Assembly (NCBI GenBank): GCA_002403095.1 | Contig: DHHC01000017.1 | Location: 1 to 8,160 of the forward strand | Origin: Leptolinea sp. UBA4782 | Lineage (GTDB): Bacteria; Chloroflexota; Anaerolineae; Anaerolineales; Anaerolineaceae | Length of the DNA: 8,160 nucleotides | Direction of reading: 5' to 3' | Shown: positions 1 through 5,984 of the stretch, one piece after another | Layout of the letters: each line of letters opens with the position of its first letter | Position numbering within the stretch: position 1 is the stretch's first letter | Notes under the pieces: model-generated | Databases searched by the model: none | What the model saw: only the letters and a program-made list of their open reading frames with translations | Told to the model about the DNA's origin: nothing | Position numbers and translations under genes: made by a program

Positions 1-93
1 TACTATGTGCTGACCCCCTCACAGTGATGATTGATTCATTAATTATATCGGAACATTGTAAACTTTTACTTGATCATCTGTTAAAAAACTCAG

Positions 94-1053
94 TCATTTT
101 TCCTTACCTGTACCCGAGTGGTTCAGTATTTCCTCGATCCTGTCAACCGCTTGCCTGATCGGCAGATCGATGATAATGCCAGGCAATGCTTCTGGAATGG
201 GTTTGTTGCGAAATCCGCTTCCCCCCAGGACAATCACTGGTTTGGGTTCAGGAACTGCTTCCAGATCTTTGAAGAGCCCTGTTAGATTCTCTGCATTTTC
301 AGGCATGGTAGCTGAAAGTAAAACCAGGCGGGGTTGCAGCAGATTAAGGGTGTAACCAATACCGTCCATGGCAAGGTCAGTACCGAAGAAGCGGGCATCC
401 CAGCCGCGCAGACGCAGCAAAAGCACCAGCATGAGGATTCCAATCTGGTGATGTTCATTCGGGGCACAGGCTGCCATGATCAGCGCGTCTTGCCTGACCC
501 TGCCAACCTGTCCTGTCCAGCGGTGCAGCTTTTGCATGATCAACTGGCTGGCATGGTGTTCCACAACAACCGGAAGCTCTCCAAGGTGCCAGGCTTCCCC
601 TGTCTCTTTCAAGGCAGGAGAAATAATGCCGTCAAAGATTTCTTCGGCCGAGGTTTCTTCATATGCTTTTTCCAGCAAATCGCCAGCCTTTAGGGAATCC
701 ATTTTCAACAGGTACTGATAGAACTTTTGTGCGGCTTTCTTGGAATTATACTTAACGGAGGCTGTTGACGGCTGTGAGATAACCGGGTCATTGCCTGATA
801 TACGCAAAGAGGAAAGGAATTCTGCTGCCCGGCTGATGGTCAACCCTTTTTCAATTTGCGCTTTCAGCCAGCGGACCGTGTAGAGGTCATATTCAGAATA
901 TAACCGGTAGCCTTGCTCGCCCCGCTGAGGACGCGGAAGCCCGTACCTCCTCTCCCATGCCCGCAGGGTTACAGCGGGTAGGTCTGCCAACCGCGAAATG
1001 GCCTTGATGGTATACACAGGTGTGTGAAAATTTTGGTCATAAGTTGCGTTCAT
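94..1053 (-). CDS. MerR-family regulator with cobalamin-binding domain, CarH/LitR type (copy 1)
   Basis: A 319-residue predicted cytoplasmic transcription factor. Residues 14-64 form a MerR winged helix (YTIKAISRLADLPAVTLRAW, then ERRYG and GYRLYSEYD). Residues about 105-180 match the helical-bundle cap of the B12 domain and 189-312 the Rossmann-like cobalamin fold. Photoreceptor hallmarks are present: W155 followed by nine residues and E165-H166 (W-x9-EH), and E200-x-H202-x-x-G205, where H202 would be the lower axial cobalt ligand. H156 follows W155 directly, as does H132 in Thermus CarH, which binds cobalt after light exposure. Known CarH proteins repress DNA as AdoCbl-bound tetramers in the dark and release it in light; I infer the same here. 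The ATG at 1053 is preceded by GGAAGGG at 7 nt. It lies downstream of a paralogue on the same strand but has its own promoter. The regulated genes are not evident; carotenoid or photolyase genes are usual targets but none is in view. Confidence 0.92.
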   Translation of the reverse strand: MNATYDQNFHTPVYTIKAISRLADLPAVTLRAWERRYGLPRPQRGEQGYRLYSEYDLYTVRWLKAQIEKGLTISRAAEFLSSLRISGNDPVISQPSTASVKYNSKKAAQKFYQYLLKMDSLKAGDLLEKAYEETSAEEIFDGIISPALKETGEAWHLGELPVVVEHHASQLIMQKLHRWTGQVGRVRQDALIMAACAPNEHHQIGILMLVLLLRLRGWDARFFGTDLAMDGIGYTLNLLQPRLVLLSATMPENAENLTGLFKDLEAVPEPKPVIVLGGSGFRNKPIPEALPGIIIDLPIRQAVDRIEEILNHSGTGKEK

Positions 1054-1073
1054 AATAAAACCCTTCCAGCAAA

Positions 1074-1102
1074 ATAGTAATTTGTTGTAAGGGTTTTGTC
1101 TA
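1074..1102 (-). promoter_or_regulatory. Sigma70-like promoter of the copy 1 regulator
   Basis: On the minus strand TAGACA (1097-1102) and TACTAT (1074-1079) are separated by 17 nt. Each is a 4-5 of 6 match to the -35 and -10 consensus. Transcription would begin near 1067, leaving a leader of about 14 nt that starts at the Shine-Dalgarno. The promoter shows that this gene need not depend on read-through from the upstream paralogue. Confidence 0.6.
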
Positions 1103-1110
1103 TCGTTTGT
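1085..1110 (-). promoter_or_regulatory. Candidate CarH operator: three ACAA repeats at 11-bp period
   Basis: On the minus strand ACAA occurs at 1107-1110, 1096-1099 and 1085-1088, exactly 11 bp apart. The middle copy overlaps the -35 hexamer. Thermus CarH binds tandem 11-bp direct repeats, one covering the -35 element, so position and period fit an autoregulatory operator. Only four bases recur exactly in each unit, so the call rests mainly on period, position and the adjacent CarH-like gene. Confidence 0.45.
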
Positions 1111-1125
1111 AGAAGGTAATCGAAA

Positions 1126-2076
1126 TTATTTGCCAGGAAAAAGCTTTTCGATCGTCTCCACTGCACTATTGATTGAGTCTCCCAGGTATGTGCCCTTGAC
1201 TTGCAAGCGAAGTTTGGGCTGGCTGATAAAAATTGCTCCGCCGTAACCGAATAGCGGCGCTTTCTTTAAGGCCGCAATCTTCTGACTGGCTATTTCTACA
1301 TACTTGGCTGCACCCTGCATGGTGACTGAAAGGATGACCATAGCAGGTTTTTCACTCTCAACAAAATCCACCAGGTCATCCAGGGGAATATCTGCACCGA
1401 GGTAGTCAATACGGTATCCCTGGCTGCGCAGCAGGATTGCCAGCATCAGGGATCCTATTTCATGAAACTCGTCCGGCGCACAACCGATGATGATGAACTC
1501 CCTTTTTGCCCTGAGAGGTAAGGTTTGGAAAATATGCATCAGTTTTCCAATAATGAACTTGCTGGCAAAGTGTTCTATTGCCACGTCGATCTCACCCCGG
1601 TACCAGGCTTCACCAATTTGGGTCAGGGTGGGGATCAGCACGTTTGCCAGTAAAGCCGGCAGGGTAAATGCTGCCCTGGCTTCAGCAAAAATTTCTGCAG
1701 CTTCTATTTCATTACTTTTCTTGAAAGCCCTGTATAGCCTGGCTGCATACTCGGCTGGTGGAATGCCGGTAGGTTTGGGATAGGCTGATTGGTATTCTTG
1801 CTTAATTTCCGGAATGAACCCATTGTTTTGCAAAGTGTGCAGTTCATTTATGGCAGTGGAAATGGAAACTCCCTGATCAACCCTGTTCTTGATCCACATC
1901 AATAGGGCTACATCTGAATCAGAATACATGCGGTAGCGGTTTTCGGAGCGGTGAGGGGAGAGGAACTCATACCGCCTTTCCCAGGCACGGATCGTTACTG
2001 GAAGTATCCCGGTTTTTTTTGAGACATTTTTAATTGTGTAGCGCGGGATGGCAGTTGTTTCGCTGGCTGTTGGCAT
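1126..2076 (-). CDS. MerR-family regulator with cobalamin-binding domain, CarH/LitR type (copy 2)
   Basis: A 316-residue paralogue of the following gene. Residues 13-64 are the MerR DNA-binding domain (YTIKNVSKKTG, AWERRYEFLSPHR, YRMYSDSDV), about 108-185 the helical cap, and 194-312 the cobalamin-binding Rossmann fold. W158-x9-E168-H169 and E203-x-H205-x-x-G208 are intact, so adenosylcobalamin binding through H205 is likely. The residue after W158 is Tyr159, whereas copy 1 and Thermus CarH have His there, the residue that caps cobalt after photolysis. Light response may therefore differ or be absent; this is inference. The ATG at 2076 follows GAGGTG with a 4-nt gap. The gene is the promoter-proximal member of the tandem pair and is divergent from the zinc-ribbon membrane protein, 106 bp away, so it could control that promoter as well as its own. 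Heterotetramers of the two copies are conceivable. Confidence 0.92.
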   Translation of the reverse strand: MPTASETTAIPRYTIKNVSKKTGILPVTIRAWERRYEFLSPHRSENRYRMYSDSDVALLMWIKNRVDQGVSISTAINELHTLQNNGFIPEIKQEYQSAYPKPTGIPPAEYAARLYRAFKKSNEIEAAEIFAEARAAFTLPALLANVLIPTLTQIGEAWYRGEIDVAIEHFASKFIIGKLMHIFQTLPLRAKREFIIIGCAPDEFHEIGSLMLAILLRSQGYRIDYLGADIPLDDLVDFVESEKPAMVILSVTMQGAAKYVEIASQKIAALKKAPLFGYGGAIFISQPKLRLQVKGTYLGDSINSAVETIEKLFPGK

Positions 2077-2089
2077 ATTTCACCTCTAT

Positions 2090-2108
2090 GATTATACAAA
2101 GATTATAC
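2090..2108 (-). promoter_or_regulatory. Candidate CarH operator: two 8-bp repeats at 11-bp period
   Basis: GTATAATC occurs twice on the minus strand (2101-2108 and 2090-2097), separated by TTT, giving an exact 11-bp period. The first copy contains the likely -10 box of the copy 2 regulator and the second covers its likely start of transcription. Read on the plus strand, TACAAA followed by ACA 11 bp on resembles the repeats upstream of copy 1. A tandem duplication of the -10 box itself is the alternative explanation. Confidence 0.5.
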
Positions 2109-2129
2109 ATTATTCCTGCGAAATATCAA
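2102..2129 (-). promoter_or_regulatory. Sigma70-like promoter of the copy 2 regulator
   Basis: TTGATA (2124-2129) and TATAAT (2102-2107) are separated by 16 nt on the minus strand. The start of transcription is expected near 2095, giving a leader of about 20 nt that includes the GAGGTG ribosome-binding site. A second TATAAT at 2091-2096 lies 11 bp further on but has no matching -35 at normal spacing. Confidence 0.65.
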
Positions 2130-2170
2130 GCACTTAAACCAGCCGCCATCACTTTCCAGGTGAAATCATC

Positions 2171-2176
2171 TATAAT
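2171..2176 (+). promoter_or_regulatory. -10 box of a probably leaderless gene
   Basis: A perfect TATAAT ends seven bases before the ATG at 2183, so the expected first transcribed base is the A of the start codon or next to it. No Shine-Dalgarno lies at a usable distance; AGGTGA at 2159-2164 is too far away. No good -35 is visible 16-18 nt upstream, so an activator or an unusual -35 may be involved. Confidence 0.5.
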
Positions 2177-2182
2177 ATTGGA

Positions 2183-2893
2183 ATGGAATCCGAACCTCGA
2201 ATTGCAAGAACGAATATACCGGAATCCTGGGCAGATCAGGGGAAATGCATCTGGTGTGAGAAAAAGGAACTTCATATCCTGCATCCGGCTGGTATGCCAG
2301 ACCAGATATTCTGCTCCCGCTGCCAGCTGGGGTACGAGATCGACCGGGACTCCGGATGGGTGCATGTGGTTTTTACACCTGATGATTTCCCTGTTGAATG
2401 CCAGGGTAGCTGGCTGCCTGCGGCCAGGATCATAGAGCTTTCGAAGTCCAGGATGGAATCTCCGCAAAAACAACTTGTAAGCATTCCCGCCGCTGAAACG
2501 ACCTATAAGGGCAGGGAAGCAGTTGCTGGCAGTAAAAACAACACCACCCTGCAGCAATTCAAGAGAGTTGAATCAAGCCGGAGGGTGAAATTGAGTGAAG
2601 AGGAAGTTGCCACCCAGGTGATGGAATTGTATGCACTGGGAAACACATACCAGCAAATCCGGAAAATCCTATTCCAGCAATACCGGTTCAGTGAAGCAGC
2701 CCTGCAAAAAGCAGTAGAACCTCTGCGGCAGGAATATGAGAAACAAAAAAACCTGGCCTGGAAAAAAAGCCTGGTCTTGGCGGCAGTGGTACTGGCGTCC
2801 CTGATAATCCTTGGAATTATTTACCGCCAGTTACTTCCGCTGATCGGTGCTGTCATCCAACACCAGCTTATCCTCTTCGGGTTTTCTTCTTAG
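2183..2893 (+). CDS. Hypothetical protein: zinc-ribbon-like head, helical middle, C-terminal membrane anchor
   Basis: I do not recognise this 236-residue protein as a named family. C22-x2-C25 (CIWC) and C44-x2-C47 (CSRC) form a two-knuckle pattern typical of small zinc ribbons, with an 18-residue spacing. Residues about 88-136 look polar and disordered. Residues 137-182 are predicted helical (EEEVATQVMELYALGNTYQQ, then further helix), reminiscent of a helix-turn-helix in which a repeated grow-and-divide motif reads ALGNTYQQIRKIL. A charged stretch (EYEKQKNLAWKK) precedes one hydrophobic segment at 196-214, followed by a short amphipathic tail. With no signal peptide, the zinc-binding head would probably face the cytoplasm. 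The start is fixed by the -10 box just upstream; translation may be leaderless. It is divergent from a CarH-like gene, and its last 26 bp overlap the convergent reductase gene. A role in sensing or membrane-linked regulation is only a guess. Confidence 0.75.
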   Translation: MESEPRIARTNIPESWADQGKCIWCEKKELHILHPAGMPDQIFCSRCQLGYEIDRDSGWVHVVFTPDDFPVECQGSWLPAARIIELSKSRMESPQKQLVSIPAAETTYKGREAVAGSKNNTTLQQFKRVESSRRVKLSEEEVATQVMELYALGNTYQQIRKILFQQYRFSEAALQKAVEPLRQEYEKQKNLAWKKSLVLAAVVLASLIILGIIYRQLLPLIGAVIQHQLILFGFSS

Positions 2894-3707
2894 CTTTCGA
2901 AATCGACATTCCCACCATAATATCCATCACCAGGTGCAGGGCATTTCCCAGCAGGTAACCTGCCTGGGCAAGCAGCCTGGCTTCTGCGCCGGGGATAATG
3001 ACATATTTCTTGCGCTCTATCCCGCGTACAATACTCTTTGCTACCAGGTCCGGATCAATGGTAGAGCTGGTTTCCGCCAGAGCCTGGGTCAAGGCTGGAC
3101 GGTTGGGGATCTCGTTCTCCAGCTGCGGCGTACGTGTATCTGGGGGATATACAATCGACATGTTAATCCCCAACAGGCGCATTTCCTGGCGCAGGCAGTC
3201 GGTAAAGCCCCGAATTGCATACTTGCTGCCGGCATATCCGGTATACCCGTACAATGGGATCAAGGCTGCCATGGAAGCCACATTGACCACATGCCCGCGC
3301 TTTTGTTTTACCATTTCGGGCAGCACCAGCTTGCACATGTTGACCATACCCAGGTAATTGGTTTCGGTCATTTTTTGGTATTGGTCGAAGGTGATGTTAA
3401 TAAATTTACCGGGATACACAATCCCGGCACTGTTGATCAAAATATCCGGCACGTCATTTTCAACCATGAACTGGCTGATGGTTTGCCTGGTCTCGTTAAA
3501 CCTTGAGACATCTCCTGGTATAAGGAATATCTTTTGGCTCTCACTCGTTCTGGATTTCTCAAGCACCTGCCTGGCGAGTTCGAGTTGTTCTTTTCGGCGG
3601 GCAAACAAAGCAACACTTGCCCCGAGGGTAACAAGCAGCCGGGCAGTTTCCAGTCCAATGCCGCTGGAACCACCTGTTATCAGTACCAGTTTGCCCGAAA
3701 AATCCAT
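2868..3707 (-). CDS. Short-chain dehydrogenase, probable 3-ketodihydrosphingosine reductase (KDSR-like)
   Basis: A 279-residue SDR that probably reduces 3-ketosphinganine to sphinganine with NADPH. The cofactor loop TGGSSGIG is at 11-18, with R37-R38 after strand two favouring NADP. N92-S-A-G, S145, Y158-x3-K162 and N117 supply the structural and catalytic residues. The segment YPPDTRTPQLENE (187-199) and the following ETSS (212-215) closely resemble eukaryotic KDSR (YPPDTDTP...ETTS). A hydrophobic C-terminal stretch at about 248-267, ending in KAKKKTRRG, could anchor it to the membrane, as in KDSR. The ATG at 3707 comes one base after the TAA of the alpha-oxoamine synthase gene, implying translational coupling and a shared pathway. 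A general ketoreductase is the alternative, but the partner gene and the PPDT motif favour the sphingoid assignment. Bacterial ketosphinganine reductase CerR, known from Caulobacter, belongs to a different SDR branch. Confidence 0.8.
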   Translation of the reverse strand: MDFSGKLVLITGGSSGIGLETARLLVTLGASVALFARRKEQLELARQVLEKSRTSESQKIFLIPGDVSRFNETRQTISQFMVENDVPDILINSAGIVYPGKFINITFDQYQKMTETNYLGMVNMCKLVLPEMVKQKRGHVVNVASMAALIPLYGYTGYAGSKYAIRGFTDCLRQEMRLLGINMSIVYPPDTRTPQLENEIPNRPALTQALAETSSTIDPDLVAKSIVRGIERKKYVIIPGAEARLLAQAGYLLGNALHLVMDIMVGMSISKAKKKTRRG

Positions 3708-3708
3708 C

Positions 3709-4887
3709 TTAGATTAAACCGATTTCCTTGCCAACTCTTTCAAAAACAGAGATCACTTTATCCATCTGGGAATCAGTATGGGTGGCCATGTAGCTGGTGC
3801 GCAGAAGCTGGTTTCCTTCCTGGACGGCAGGTGAAATTACTGGATTGATAAAAACACCTTCTTCGAACAGGCGCTTCCAGGCGTAGAAGGTACGGTCATT
3901 GTCACCGATCATGATCGGGATGATGGGAGTCACTGAATGCCCGATGTTGAAACCAAGCCTTCTGTATTCCTTTCGCATGTATTCGCCAACTTTATTCACC
4001 CGTTCGATGCGTTCCGGTTCCTCACGCATAACCTGTAAGGCTGCATGGGCGGCTGCGACGCTGGCTGGCGGTGCACTGGCGCTGAACATGAAGGAGCGGG
4101 CTGCATGCTTGATAAAATGAATTACCTCTTCGCTACCGGCAATAAACCCTCCCAGGGATGCAAAGCTCTTGCTGAAGGTGGACATGATCAGGTCGATGTC
4201 ATCGGTTACACCGAAATGGGCTGCTGTACCGCGACCTTTACCGAGCACACCCATCCCATGGGCGTCATCCACCATGATGCGCACCCCGTATTTCCTGGCA
4301 AGGGGGATAATATCAGGTAACGGCGCAAGGTCGCCTTCCATGCTGAACAGTCCGTCAACCACCAGCAATTTCCCGGCTTCAGCGGGGATGGATTGCATTA
4401 CCTTTTCAAGGTGCTCCATGTTATTGTGCGAGAAGCGTTCGATCTTGCCGTAACCCAGGCGGGCGCCGTCAACAATACTGGCATGGTCTTCTTTGTCGAG
4501 GATGACATAATCTCCGCGGGAAACCAGGGCGCTTACTGTACCCAGGTTAACCTGCATTCCGGTGGAAAAGGTGAGGGCTGATTCTTTGCCAACCCATTCA
4601 GCCAGTTCATGTTCAAGCTGCTCATGCAGCTCCAGAGTACCATTCAGGAAGCGTGAACCTGTACATGAAGTTCCAAAGCGTTCTATGGCTTTGATGGCAG
4701 CTTCCCGGACCTTTGGATGGGTTGTCAGTCCAAGGTAATTGTTGGATCCGCACATGATCAGGCGGTGACCGTGGTAAACGACTTCGGTACCTTCATTCTC
4801 GGCCAGAGGTAGGAAGAACGGGTAAAGCCCCTTGGCGATGGCTTCTTTAGCAGCTGTAAATTGTCCACACTTTTCAAAAATATCCAT
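3709..4887 (-). CDS. PLP-dependent alpha-oxoamine synthase, probable serine palmitoyltransferase
   Basis: A 392-residue fold-type I PLP enzyme of the alpha-oxoamine synthase family, expected to condense L-serine with a long-chain acyl thioester to give 3-ketosphinganine, CO2 and CoA or ACP. Visible motifs are GSNNYLGLT (47-55), the SPT-like TSCTGSRFLNGTLELHEQLE (73-92), DHASIVDG (134-141) with H135 stacking on PLP, VDDAHGMGVLG (206-216) with D207 or D208 at the pyridine nitrogen, and STFSKSFASLGGF (236-248) with Lys240 as Schiff-base lysine. The beginning, GLYPFF followed by GTEV, also resembles Bacteroides SPT. Length fits soluble bacterial SPT and KBL. Glycine C-acetyltransferase (KBL) is the main alternative, but its usual partner is a threonine dehydrogenase, whereas here a KDSR-like gene follows directly. 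The ATG at 4887 has GGAGAG 7 nt upstream. Confidence 0.82.
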   Translation of the reverse strand: MDIFEKCGQFTAAKEAIAKGLYPFFLPLAENEGTEVVYHGHRLIMCGSNNYLGLTTHPKVREAAIKAIERFGTSCTGSRFLNGTLELHEQLEHELAEWVGKESALTFSTGMQVNLGTVSALVSRGDYVILDKEDHASIVDGARLGYGKIERFSHNNMEHLEKVMQSIPAEAGKLLVVDGLFSMEGDLAPLPDIIPLARKYGVRIMVDDAHGMGVLGKGRGTAAHFGVTDDIDLIMSTFSKSFASLGGFIAGSEEVIHFIKHAARSFMFSASAPPASVAAAHAALQVMREEPERIERVNKVGEYMRKEYRRLGFNIGHSVTPIIPIMIGDNDRTFYAWKRLFEEGVFINPVISPAVQEGNQLLRTSYMATHTDSQMDKVISVFERVGKEIGLI

Positions 4888-4917
4888 GTATCATCTCTCC
4901 GGGAGGTAGTTAAACTG

Positions 4918-4926
4918 ATTGTAGCA
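4918..4926 (-). promoter_or_regulatory. Extended -10 promoter of the sphingoid-base gene pair
   Basis: On the minus strand TGCTACAAT provides an extended -10 (TGn plus TACAAT), preceded by a run of seven T. No convincing -35 is seen, which is tolerated by extended -10 promoters. The predicted start near 4911 would give a leader of about 24 nt including GGAGAG. Confidence 0.42.
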
Positions 4927-5007
4927 TAAAAAAACAGAGAACCATTGCTAGAGTTGTTAACCCGCATCAATCGCAATAGTTGCTTATAGAAGTATTATAA
5001 TGAAGAA

Positions 5008-5056
5008 AGTCTGCCTTAAAATTGTCAGATTCTTATAACACCGGACAAGGCAGACT
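5008..5056 (-). other. Interrupted inverted repeat downstream of tRNA-Glu
   Basis: AGTCTGCCTT (5008-5017) is repeated in inverted form at 5047-5056. In the minus-strand RNA an alternative pairing extends it: eight outer pairs (AGTCTGCC with GGCAGACT), a 6-nt bulge, then TTGTC with GACAA around a 17-nt loop. The 3' arm is followed by TTTCTTC, a weak U-rich tail. It could act as a tRNA transcription terminator or stabiliser, but the loop is longer than usual for an intrinsic terminator. Confidence 0.35.
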
Positions 5057-5062
5057 ACATTT

Positions 5063-5091
5063 GGCATATTCGTTGTCTTAAAGAATATGCC
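5063..5091 (-). other. Hairpin spanning the tRNA-Glu 3' end and trailer
   Basis: GGCATATTC (minus, 5083-5091) pairs perfectly with GAATATGCC (5063-5071) over an 11-nt loop. The 5' arm includes the last bases of the tRNA acceptor strand and the discriminator, so this fold competes with the mature acceptor stem in the precursor. No U run follows, so a terminator role is unlikely. Confidence 0.45.
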
Positions 5092-5160
5092 CCCACGGGA
5101 ATTCGAATCCCGGTTTTGGCCTTGAGAGGGCCACGTCCTGGGCCGCTAGACGATGGGGGC
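5088..5160 (-). tRNA. tRNA-Glu, anticodon CTC
   Basis: A complete 73-nt cloverleaf reads on the minus strand. The acceptor stem GCCCCCA pairs with TGGGGGC, discriminator A at 5088. The D arm contains GTCTAGCGGCCCAGGAC, as in bacterial tRNA-Glu. The anticodon stem TGGCC/GGCCA encloses CTCTCAA with anticodon CTC at 5124-5126, reading GAG. The T arm is CGGGA-TTCGAAT-TCCCG. CCA is not encoded and must be added after processing. It has its own promoter 7 nt upstream and lies between the ABC operon and the sphingoid gene pair on the same strand. Confidence 0.97.
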
Positions 5161-5173
5161 GTAAGCGATGAAG

Positions 5174-5202
5174 ATTTTAACATGCATTAGGGACGGCGTC
5201 AA
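5174..5202 (-). promoter_or_regulatory. Sigma70-like promoter of tRNA-Glu
   Basis: TTGACG (5197-5202) and TAAAAT (5174-5179) are separated by exactly 17 nt on the minus strand. The expected start lies about 7 nt before the mature tRNA 5' end. This is one of the two strongest promoter matches in the window. Confidence 0.75.
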
Positions 5203-5237
5203 TTATCCCAGCTGACAATCGTGCAGGTAGTCTCTGC

Positions 5238-5984
5238 TTATCTTTCCAGGATCTGTGAGAGGAACTCGCGGGTGCGCTCATTAGACGGCTCGTTGAAGAA
5301 AGCTTCAGGGGCTGCTTTTTCGATGATCTGGCCGGCATCCATGAATACCACCTCATCGGCGGCTGCGCGGGCAAACCCCATTTCGTGGGTCACCACCACC
5401 ATTGTGATACCCTCTTTTGCCAGGTTAAGCATTACTTCCAGGACCTCTTTAATCATTTCGGGGTCAAGGGCGCTGGTAGGTTCATCAAACAGCATGATCT
5501 TGGGATTCATGGCCAGGGCGCGTGCAATGGCAACCCTTTGCTGCTGCCCGCCGGATAACTGGCCGGGATAGACATCTGCTTTATGTTCAATGCCGACCCT
5601 TTTCAGCTGGACACGGGCATTCTCTTCTGCCTGAGCTTGCGGGATTTTGCGGACGATACGCTGAGCCAGGGTAATGTTCTGCAGGGCTGTCAGGTGAGGG
5701 TACAGGTTGAAATGCTGAAAAACCATTCCAATTCCAGACCGGACCGAATTCAGGTGTTTCTGGTTGCCATTCAGGTGCTCGCCTTCCACCCAAACTTCAC
5801 CTGCGCTTTCCACTTCCAGGTGGTTGATACAGCGCAGCAGGGTGGACTTGCCTGACCCGCTGGGTCCAATGATGACGACCACTTTACCGGGTTCAACATC
5901 CAGGCTGACATCTTTCAGGGCACACACCCTGCCGAAATATTTGCTGACATTCTGGAGCTTAATGATCGGTTCAGTTGAGTTCAT
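5238..5984 (-). CDS. Polar amino-acid ABC transporter ATP-binding protein
   Basis: A 248-residue ABC ATPase of the polar amino-acid uptake group (GlnQ/HisP type) that powers the importer on the cytoplasmic face of the membrane. Walker A GPSGSGKST is at 40-48, the Q-loop Q90 in VFQHFNLYPHLT, signature LSGGQQQR at 143-150, Walker B IMLFDEPTSALD at 163-174 and the switch histidine H200 in VVVTHEMGFA. All catalytic motifs are intact and length is normal for the family. Its ATG at 5984 lies inside the end of the permease gene, overlapping by 14 bp, which implies translational coupling. It is the last gene of the operon. No convincing terminator is visible in the 5203-5237 stretch, so some read-through into the tRNA gene is possible. 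The family does not reveal the exact amino acid. Confidence 0.95.
   Translation of the reverse strand: MNSTEPIIKLQNVSKYFGRVCALKDVSLDVEPGKVVVIIGPSGSGKSTLLRCINHLEVESAGEVWVEGEHLNGNQKHLNSVRSGIGMVFQHFNLYPHLTALQNITLAQRIVRKIPQAQAEENARVQLKRVGIEHKADVYPGQLSGGQQQRVAIARALAMNPKIMLFDEPTSALDPEMIKEVLEVMLNLAKEGITMVVVTHEMGFARAAADEVVFMDAGQIIEKAAPEAFFNEPSNERTREFLSQILER

Noticed and set aside
61..100. Possible terminator after the copy 1 regulator (A-rich and T-rich tracts around its stop codon)
   Set aside because: The tracts can pair only weakly and there is no GC-rich stem followed by a U run.
1057..1097. Inverted repeat AAAACCCTT/AAGGGTTTT that could hide the copy 1 regulator's ribosome-binding site
   Set aside because: The predicted transcription start near 1067 leaves the distal arm untranscribed, so it cannot form an RNA hairpin. 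It may still be a DNA-level site, but the 11-bp repeats explain the region better.
2126..2557. A 143-codon minus-strand frame opposite the zinc-ribbon gene
   Set aside because: It runs into the divergent promoter region, shows no family features, and is explained by the reverse complement of the plus-strand gene.
2847..3506. A 219-codon open frame on the plus strand opposite the KDSR-like gene
   Set aside because: It is antisense to a clear SDR with all motifs, has no ribosome-binding site, and its protein sequence shows no recognisable domain.
4996..5001. TATAAT on the plus strand (and overlapping reverse copy) upstream of the sphingoid pair
   Set aside because: No -35 at suitable spacing and no gene in the plus direction; on the minus strand the extended -10 nearer the gene is better placed.
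5203..5237. Possible terminator after the ABC ATPase gene (GCAG...CTGC)
   Set aside because: A 4-bp stem with no U tract is too weak to support a terminator call.
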